Assembly (NCBI RefSeq): GCF_040807025.1
Contig: NC_090947.1
Location: 4,836,001 to 4,900,000, forward strand
DNA length: 64,000 nucleotides
Reading direction: 5' to 3'
Origin: Struthio camelus
Lineage: Eukaryota > Chordata > Aves > Struthioniformes > Struthionidae
Shown here: positions 59,701-64,000 of the stretch, piece after piece
Layout of the letters: every line of letters begins with the position of its first letter
Position numbering within the stretch: position 1 is the stretch's first letter
The notes under the pieces: model-generated
Database searches by the model: none
Told to the model about the DNA's origin: nothing
What the model saw: the letters and a program-made list of their open reading frames with translations, nothing else
Translations under genes and position numbers: made by a program

Positions 59701-62489
59701 TTCAGCTAACTGATATTGATATTTAAATGATAAATTGATATTTATCTTGAATGTCCAACAGTATGAAAACATGACATCATGAAAGTCCATAAGAAAAGTC
59801 TTAGGGACAGATCTGTTTGAGGTTCATGATTTAAGGACTAGATCTGTCCCCCTTCTCAAGCAGGGACTCCTTGTGACTGCAGTTAAGGATTGAACAGAAA
59901 AGGCTTAGTATTCAATAACGTTAGCAAGAGAAGACCCGGTGGCAAAGACGGATTGGGAAAAAACTATAAGGCACAAGAAGGATCAGACACAGCAGGAAAA
60001 AGAGAGGGATCCTCTGCATTAGAAGATTAGTTATTCCTAGCCTAATTCAAACTGGAATGGATTAACTGTCCTCAGCTACCACACTGAGGGTAAATAACCA
60101 CCAAGATGCAATACAAATTGAATGGGACAGGTCCTCAGTAAATGCATGGAAGCACACTCCCAGTGTGACACAAGTGTCTAGCGGTAAGAACCATTTCAGA
60201 CACCCATTCAATTATCCTTCATGCGAGAATTATCCCAGTTTATAATGTCACCAGACCTCCTCTGCTCAGCAGGCCCTCTGAGGCCAAATCCTGCAGCACT
60301 GAAGTCCTGAAGCACAAGACTCCTTTTGCATTAGGTAGGTTTCCCGTCTGTTCATGTGTAGGAGGGTTAACATGCCATAATGATGATATGCTATTCTAGT
60401 CAAAGTATACTCCAATATCAGTAACAGAAGGAGCAAAGTTCTATAGCAACTCACACCAAAAAAGAGAATGTGCCTGTGGTTCTTGGAAGCTTGAAGTTAA
60501 ACACTTCCTAAGAGCATAACAAAAACAAGCAAGAGATTCAATGCATCATCCATGGCATTTATTAATATTAGGTCACCCGTGCTCATTGGCTGCTTTTCTC
60601 GGAGTAGCCATCAGCAGAGCTTTATTTCCTTCCAGATGATTTCTCCATCCTTGAGTCAGAGGGGACCTATGCGAAAGAGTCATCATTTGGAAAATACAGT
60701 AAAATGAAAATCTATCCCTAAATTGCTCCTTTTCAACACAGTCTGAATTACGGTAGCTTTAAACAGAGTAGCAGAATAGCTCAACATACAAGGCTTCCTT
60801 TCTGTTGCAAAAGAGGTTAAGACAGAAAGTTAAAACTTAATGTTTACATCCTTTTCTAGACAGATGGCTGTTTTTCTCCTCTAACCAAATATGTATATCT
60901 GGCCTGCCTCCAGCGCCCCAGTGGTGGTGCTGTCATACTTTAGTCCACCTTCTGAAAAAACATAGCTTTTCCTAACATATCATGCTAGACACTATTTTCC
61001 AAAGTCCACCACCTGAGCAGTCACTGCTTACGCTTTCAAAGTCCAGTAGATGTAAGCGACAGCACCCAAGCGCTAATTACTAGCACTTTTACATCTCCCC
61101 ATGGTTCGTAATGTCTTCAGCAGTGAAACTACTACAGATTAATCTCCTGAAGCGCCTTCTCCGGCTAAACAGGGTGAAAGGTGTACACTGCCCATTTACG
61201 GCTCTCTCAATAAGTCCCATTTCCCTCTGGGTTCAGAACCTTGCTGACCAAGGACTCGAGCAAAGGGCTTTCCACTGATTTCAGCAAGGGTTTGATCAGG
61301 CCGAAAACATTTATAACACGAGCTTTCTTTTGCCTCTAACAAGACTTGTGAGCTCCCGTGCATGGAATTTTGCACTTTTCTGTCCAAGCTTGTCAGACTT
61401 GCGCTCCATTTCTGGAAGCTTTCAAAAACATTCCAGGGAGTGCCTTTCTTGGACTTGCAATCACATAAGGTATCTTTACATCCAGCCACCGAAGAAACGA
61501 AGGCAATAAATAAATAGATCGGGACAATCTACCTTACTTCAGCATGTCATTTATTTTTAAGCAGCTCAGATAGCAGCAGGTTATAATCACAATTACGCTG
61601 TGTTTTCCTAAACTCAGAGATTGCAGTTCTGATTTTTATTAAGTTGACCGAACCATTTGCAAGGGATTTTACCTTATTAAGTCAGGAAACCTGCCAGCAC
61701 ACGTCTGGGTTCACATTCAGTCAAAGCACTACGTCCATGTCATGTATTTTCCTGGGGACTGCAAGCATATCCAAAGCCTGGTGAAGTGTAAAGCAGTCTT
61801 TCCAATGACTTCATGGGGTTTGAGTTAGGTCCCAAACACATACAGAAACACTACCGTTAATGTTATTCTTGGAACGTCTCTTTTCCTTAGTATCAATCAC
61901 ACAGAAATGGTTATTTGACCCATACCATCTGCAGTTCTCTAGTTGGGGTTCACCGCTACCTTCTTGACAGCCTCCTGCTAGAAAAGGGACAATTACTCAA
62001 GCATCATTATGATGTCATAATGGTCTAAAGTTTAATTAACACCCTTTTTAAAGCAATAGTTCCACCATGGATCCCAAATCACTTTGAGTAACTTCTTTTT
62101 ATGCACCCAAGTGAGTTCCGGCTGGTGTCCAAAGAGCTCATCCATGTACAGTAGTTTCTTTTTGCATTAGTCAAGGATATATTAAAGTTATGCCTAATAT
62201 GATGTTTTCATAAGGAATCCCCTCTTTCTCCTCCCCAGAGGGACAAATCACTTCATAAAATGAGAAATTATAGTGCAAATATGGCAAATTTTTTTGGAAG
62301 AGGAATAGAAGGGTCATATATACACTGCACAGCTGATATAATCTGTGTGTATTAATCCAGGGAGAGCCAATTACTTCTCACAGGCCGTCAGTTTTATCTT
62401 ACCATGCTATAAGAACCTGGTGAATTTTGTGAAGGGTGGGCATGTCTATGAATGTAAATATTGAGAGTTGTGATCAGCAGTTGGAGTCA
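56701..62489. other. Unique stretch rich in fossil copies of one dispersed motif
   Basis: Diverged copies of a 'ttgaagtcaatgggagc'-type motif are concentrated here: about 58109-58125 ('tgatttcagtggctcctg'), 58779-58800 ('ggaagtcagtgggagtcc'), 59265-59320 ('aaagtcagtgggagcctg' then 'ttcagtggccttggatcagg'), 61268-61300 ('ccactgatttcagcaagg' then 'tttgatcaggcc') and 61811-61845 ('ccaatgacttcatggggt'). They look like remains of a single ancient repeat family that I cannot name. No coding exon or RNA gene is recognised. Confidence 0.4.
59804..59850. repeat. Inverted repeat, perfect 11-bp arms, 25-nt loop
   Basis: GGGACAGATCT (59804-59814) and AGATCTGTCCC (59840-59850) are exact reverse complements. 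They may be part of a decayed palindromic transposon, but no target-site duplication is seen. Confidence 0.85.
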
Positions 62490-63478
62490 GCAGCAAAGCC
62501 CAGCTGGAAGTCTGTCACTAGTGGCATCCTCCCCTCACAGGAGCAATAACGGGGCCAATATAGCTTAGCATCTTCATTAATGACCTGAACAATGGGACCA
62601 AACGCACCCTCAGTAAATTTGCTGATAACACAAAACTGGAAGGAGTGGCTAACACCCCAGAGGGCTGTGCTGCCATTCAGAGGGACCTCAACAGGCTGGA
62701 GAAATGGGACAAGAGGAACTTCACAGGGTTTAATAGAGGGAAGTGCAAAGTCCTGCACTTAACCCCAGGTACCAGTACAGCCTGGGAGCTGATGAGTTGG
62801 AGAGCAGCTCTGCGGAAAAGGACTTGGGGGTCCTGGTAGACAAGTTGACCATAGGCCAGCAACGTGCCCTTGCGGCAAAGGTGGCCGGTGGCGTTCTGAG
62901 CTGCGTTAGGCACAGCATTGCTAACAGGTTGAGGGAGGTGATCCTTCCCCTTGACTCAGTACTGGTGAGGCCACACCTGGAGCACAGTGTCCAGTCCTGG
63001 GCTCCCCAGTACAAGACAGATATGGACAGACTGGAGCAAGTCCAGCAAAGGGCCACAAAGATGATGAAGGAACAAGCACACGTCTCGTATGGGAAGCTGA
63101 GAGAGCAGGGACTGTTCAGTCTAGAGAACAGAGGGCTCGGTGGGGATCTTATTCTTTATAAACACCTGATGATAGGGAGTCAAGAGGATGGGGCCAGACT
63201 CTTCAGCGATGCCTGGTGACAGAATGAGAGGCAACGGGCTCAGATTGAAACAGGAAATTCCATCTGAACATGAAAAAAGCACTTCTTCACTAGGAGGGTG
63301 GTTGAACCCTGCGACAGGTTGCCCGGAGAGGCTGTGGCGTCTCTGTCCTTGGAGATGCTCAAAACTCAACTGGAAATGGTCCTGGGCGATGTGCTCTAGG
63401 TGGGTCTGCTTGAGCACAGGGTTTGGGCCAGAGGATCTCCAAAGCTCCCTTCCAGCCCTCAACTACCTTGACTCTCTG
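62490..63478 (+). mobile_element. CR1 LINE fragment, broken reverse transcriptase and ORF2 end
   Basis: This is a 5'-truncated CR1 copy in plus orientation. Homology begins near the RT palm with 'gtcactagtggcatcc', continues through 'atcttcattaatgacctg' (F-I-N-D-L) and the catalytic block, here FADNTKLEGV where the family has FADDTKL. A later block is SSSAEKDLGVLVDKLTIGQQ, then REVILPLDSVLVRPHLEHSV, VQQRATKMM, LREQGLFSLENRGLGGDLI and QEDGARLFSDAW. The reading frame shifts at about 62763 and again at about 63215 to DRMRGNGLRLKQ, so the copy is inactive. The 3' UTR ends near 63478 with 'cttccagccctcaactacct' and lacks the 8-bp terminal repeats seen at 15141, which suggests an older copy or another subfamily. 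Confidence 0.92.
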
Positions 63479-64000
63479 CACATGATCTTAAAAGTTTAGT
63501 TTTCACACTAATTGGAGCTATTTCAGAATGATTGTTTTCCTCCATTATCATTATAAAAAAAACTCATCTCAAGTTCAAATGGAGGGGGTCACCTCTGTCA
63601 ACGCCCAAAACACTGAAATTGAGACTCTCCTTCATTTAAACAGTAATTCTATAAGTGTCAGTAGACAGAAGGATAAAAGAAAAGATATACCACTTGATCC
63701 ATTGGTTAGAAAGTGGGAAGAAAATGGTACATCAACTCAGGTTAAGACTGGAAACTAGATTTACAAAGAACAAAAAGAGTTTGTATTTCTGATGAGGACT
63801 GGAGAAGTAGGTACCAGAGAGCATTCTGCATACCACTGACAACAACCTCAAAAGAAAATTCAAAATCTTTGTTTTTTGGCTGCTGTTTCTCTAGACCTAC
63901 CTAAAGGGCAGAGGCCAAGTACTCAGCTAGCTGAAAGAAGTTGTCAGGCTGGAACCCACGCTGAAAGGTAACTTCTAATACAGGAAGCCATTTGAGAAAT
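63479..64000. other. Unique non-coding tail
   Basis: After the CR1 end, no repeat or exon is recognised. A 76-codon plus-strand frame at 63528-63758 is rich in Lys, Asn and Ser, as expected from AT-rich sequence, and matches no family I know. Confidence 0.45.

Noticed and set aside
62474..63499. Several 64-158-codon frames as cellular genes
   Set aside because: All lie within the broken CR1 copy or are its antisense shadows.

Overview
The window reads as vertebrate nuclear DNA, most likely from a bird. The best evidence is a CR1 non-LTR retrotransposon at 15141-15545 (minus). It ends in tandem copies of an 8-bp unit, the characteristic CR1 terminus, and still encodes a recognisable end of the CR1 ORF2 protein. 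A second, broken CR1 copy lies at 62490-63478 (plus). Much older CR1/L3-like remnants lie at about 11270-11990 and 24985-25340. MIR-like, tRNA-derived SINE scraps are scattered through the window. I recognise no L1, Alu, LTR element or bacterial feature. Low repeat density with CR1 as the dominant family fits an avian genome; another sauropsid is possible. This is inference, not a database result.

I found no protein-coding exon that I can assign to a known gene. The many short open frames on both strands are what uncoded vertebrate DNA gives by chance, and several begin at GTG or TTG. The window is best described as intergenic or intronic sequence. A few places could be exons or regulatory DNA. 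These are a minus-strand block with an excellent splice donor (819-1002), a plus-strand block after a strong acceptor that stays open for 105 codons (12396-12713), and CpG-dense patches at about 4370-4640, 7790-8430, 14780-15085, 18390-18620, 41760-42010 and 48780-49500. A CCAAT-box plus E2F-type pair lies at 41259-41283. All of these are candidates only.

Layout: 1-15 kb is relatively CpG-rich, with two perfect palindromes, a strong hairpin, homopolymer tracts, a MIR scrap, an old CR1 relic and a CpG patch that ends just before the CR1 copy. 15-24 kb is mixed unique DNA with a hairpin and a MIR scrap. 24-41 kb is AT-richer and CpG-poor, with an L3-like CR1 3' end and SINE scraps. 41-51 kb has several CpG-richer patches and the longest ATG-initiated open frame (252 codons, probably chance). 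51-62 kb is AT-rich and holds many diverged copies of a short motif resembling 'ACTTCAATGGGA', probably fossils of one ancient amniote repeat. 62.5-63.5 kb is the second CR1.

No operon, prophage, CRISPR array, tRNA, rRNA or recognisable microRNA was seen. I found no convincing previously undescribed biological system. The most checkable leads are the two exon candidates, the CpG patches and the dispersed motif family.
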